From: Gammaproteobacteria bacterium
GTDB taxonomy: Bacteria; Pseudomonadota; Gammaproteobacteria; Enterobacterales; Alteromonadaceae
Assembly (NCBI GenBank): GCA_023380515.1
Contig: JAMCRH010000239.1
Location: 1-7,975, forward strand
Length of the DNA stretch: 7,975 bases
Direction: 5' to 3'
The notes under the pieces are model-generated. The model was not told the origin of the DNA. It was given only the letters and a program-made list of their open reading frames with translations, and did not search any database. Shown piece by piece: positions 6,549 to 7,975 of this stretch. Numbering within the stretch: position 1 is the stretch's first letter; each line of letters starts with the position of its first letter. Made by a program: the position numbers and the translations under genes.

Positions 6549-7816
6549 GGCCGATAATCGTTCTCTAACTGAGCGAATGAGAAATCCCCAAGGAAGCGAC
6601 CAACACTAAGCCAAGTCGCTAAACCACGCAAGTCTTTAAAATGTGGCGGCACGAATGTCGGTTGTTGAATAACACCAGAATCAGCCAACTCACAAATCAG
6701 GCGGAAGTCATCAATCGCGAGCTTGCCCGTTAATAACAGCGGTAAGCGGTCGATTTTGCCAAGCTGGACTGCCACCCGAATCAAGTTATACACCAACACA
6801 AAACCACGAATGTAGGCCAAGTCTTTGGTGAACGGCTTACCGTTGGGCAAACTGCCACGGAACACACGTTGCGTCAGCGTATAAGCCTCGTCTTGGCCCA
6901 TACCGTCGTCCACTAACTTGCGGAACACCTCGACAAATTCAGCGCCATCCGCCGCCATCGCCACCGCATTAATTCGCCCAACTAACTTCGCTAAACGCCG
7001 CGGCGTCGAGCGCAGGGTAATCACTTCGGTAAGCACAGCTAAGCCTTCTTGGGTGATGGTCGCACTCGGTGTGCCCTTACTTAAACAGGTTAAGTACGGT
7101 TGCTGCAGGCCATTTTGAGTGGTACCAATGTGAATCCACCCCTCGTGAACCTCAAGAATATCCAGTTCGCGCTGAGAAAATTTCACATCTTGGTTCAGCT
7201 TAATGCGATCACTACCCGCCGCTGCGTCACTGACAATCCCGTCCGACAGCATGACATTCACATTCACGCCTTGCATGCTGTTGTTTAACTGAGCTTGGAG
7301 TTTCTCAACAGCCGTGGCGGCGTCGATATCTTTCTTTTCTTCGGGCAGCACATCGCTCGCTAACAGCGTATCGAGTGGGCTTTGCAGCATAGTGGCAAGT
7401 TGCGCCAACGACGGTTCGTTGGCATGGAAGACATCGTCGGGGTGGCCAAATAGCTCCACCGACAGTTCGTGAAATTCTTCGGTACCGCGCGCTTCAATCA
7501 TCCGCACAACGTCACGATATTCGCGACAGGCACGACTCATCAGTTGCGAAACCGGACTCAAGCGCCCTAGTTGGCTGACAATATCGCGCTGCAACACTGC
7601 TAGTTGATGACGTAAATCGGCAGGATCAAAACCCAACTGCTTTTGCCGGTAAAAGTCACGGGTGACTTCCGGATTAAATTCAGCTTTGCGTTGGAAAAAA
7701 CGTTCGCGCACGCTGCGATCCCAGTTAACGGCATCAAGAATACGAATAGGCGATTGAAGTTGAACAAGGCGGTCCGACAAAACGCGGGCGTGTTCGAGAA
7801 AGTGTTGTTCAACCAT
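6536..7816 (-). CDS. DUF1704/QEGLA-motif putative zinc metallopeptidase (flavohemoglobin expression-modulating family)
   Basis: From the ATG at 7816 the product has 426 residues and no signal peptide, so it is probably cytoplasmic. It belongs to the family known in bacterial annotation as the flavohemoglobin expression-modulating QEGLA motif protein, related to the eukaryotic MATCAP tyrosine carboxypeptidases. The sequence shows the HExxxH site VHEGWIHIGT (His224, Glu225, His229). It is followed by SATITQEGLAVLTE, whose QEGLA spans 256-260 and whose Glu257 is the expected third zinc ligand. Downstream TLTQRVFRG and FTKDLAYIRG are typical of the family. The bacterial substrate is not known to me. 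The TTG at 7828 that opens the longer frame is better read as part of the ribosome-binding site (TTGGAG). The gene follows tRNA-Pro by 72 bases on the same strand, and its last codons lie in an 18-bp duplication. Confidence 0.9.
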   Translation of the reverse strand: MVEQHFLEHARVLSDRLVQLQSPIRILDAVNWDRSVRERFFQRKAEFNPEVTRDFYRQKQLGFDPADLRHQLAVLQRDIVSQLGRLSPVSQLMSRACREYRDVVRMIEARGTEEFHELSVELFGHPDDVFHANEPSLAQLATMLQSPLDTLLASDVLPEEKKDIDAATAVEKLQAQLNNSMQGVNVNVMLSDGIVSDAAAGSDRIKLNQDVKFSQRELDILEVHEGWIHIGTTQNGLQQPYLTCLSKGTPSATITQEGLAVLTEVITLRSTPRRLAKLVGRINAVAMAADGAEFVEVFRKLVDDGMGQDEAYTLTQRVFRGSLPNGKPFTKDLAYIRGFVLVYNLIRVAVQLGKIDRLPLLLTGKLAIDDFRLICELADSGVIQQPTFVPPHFKDLRGLATWLSVGRFLGDFSFAQLENDYRPLIP

Positions 7817-7822
7817 TTTCGG

Positions 7823-7826
7823 CTCC
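7823..7826 (-). promoter_or_regulatory. Ribosome-binding site that fixes the QEGLA gene start
   Basis: GGAG on the minus strand lies 6 bases before the ATG at 7816-7814, an ideal spacing. The in-frame TTG at 7828 overlaps this site and is therefore an unlikely start. Confidence 0.75.
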
Positions 7827-7849
7827 AAAGTAGACTTTTCAATATCTTA

Positions 7850-7883
7850 CCTTGGAATTGAACCCGATAGAAAGTTCAAAAGG
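7850..7883 (-). repeat. Inverted repeat in the tRNA-Pro trailer
   Basis: TTGAAC (7858-7863) and GTTCAA (7874-7879) are exact reverse complements around a 10-base loop. Beyond a 4-base bulge, CCTT (7850-7853) also pairs with AAGG (7880-7883). It begins 5 bases after the CCA end of the tRNA on the transcribed strand. No T tract follows it, so it may be a processing hairpin or a weak terminator rather than a classical one. Confidence 0.45.
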
Positions 7884-7888
7884 GAAAA

Positions 7889-7965
7889 TGGTCGGCGAGA
7901 CTGGATTCGAACCAGCGACCCCTTGGACCCAAACCAAGTGCGCTACCAAGCTGCGCTACTCGCCG
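7889..7965 (-). tRNA. tRNA-Pro, anticodon UGG
   Basis: The 77-base cloverleaf is complete. The acceptor stem CGGCGAG/CTCGCCG is perfect and the D stem GCGC/GCGC encloses AGCTTGGTA. The anticodon stem CTTGG/CCAAG holds the loop TTTGGGT, giving anticodon TGG. The T stem GCTGG/CCAGT (one G-U pair) encloses TTCGAAT. The CCA end is encoded (7889-7891 on the plus strand as TGG). Layout and most bases match E. coli proM. Only ten bases remain beyond it, so a larger tRNA cluster upstream cannot be judged. Confidence 0.97.
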
Positions 7966-7975
7966 AACACTAAGA

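Noticed and set aside
7643..7861. Small plus-strand open frame opposite the start of the QEGLA gene
   Set aside because: It is a shadow of the conserved N-terminus on the other strand.

Overview
The window looks like chromosomal DNA of a gammaproteobacterium. The trigger factor follows the Escherichia coli protein closely from end to end and is followed by clpP. The tRNA-Pro is almost identical in layout to enterobacterial proM. The accessory genes (a GAF plus GGDEF-like regulator, an outer-membrane-type lipoprotein, YigZ, a QEGLA metallopeptidase) suggest a marine Alteromonadales-type lineage such as the Idiomarinaceae, but that placement is a guess. I see no phage genes, transposases, CRISPR arrays or integration sites.

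Layout. Bases 1-1846 hold the minus-strand proteostasis pair tig -> clpP, with clpP cut by the window start. A strong stem-loop terminator sits between them, almost touching the clpP ribosome-binding site. Bases 1847-2307 are a 461-base divergent intergenic region with a good sigma70-type promoter pointing toward tig, implying a tig leader of about 215 bases. Bases 2308-4652 carry two plus-strand genes. The first is a GAF regulator whose C-terminal GGDEF domain has lost its catalytic motif. The second is a lipoprotein with a ClpP/crotonase-like fold whose expected active-site positions are also changed.

The lipoprotein gene meets, tail to tail with a 20-base overlap, a minus-strand pair formed by a Cys/Met-metabolism PLP enzyme (5238-6413) and yigZ (4633-5235). 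That pair is separated by only two bases (TAA GC ATG). Upstream, also on the minus strand, are a QEGLA/DUF1704 zinc-peptidase-like gene (6536-7816) and tRNA-Pro(UGG) (7889-7965). The space between the QEGLA gene and the PLP gene holds a 9-bp palindrome and an 18-bp tandem duplication.

How it fits together. tig and clpP are a conserved folding and proteolysis module (chaperone plus protease subunit). The PLP enzyme and YigZ are probably co-translated. The most unusual part is the 2308-4652 pair: two adjacent, co-directional genes that each keep a recognisable enzyme fold but lack the residues needed for the standard chemistry. They could act as a binding-only regulator and a binding-only envelope protein. 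That link is inference from sequence and position only.
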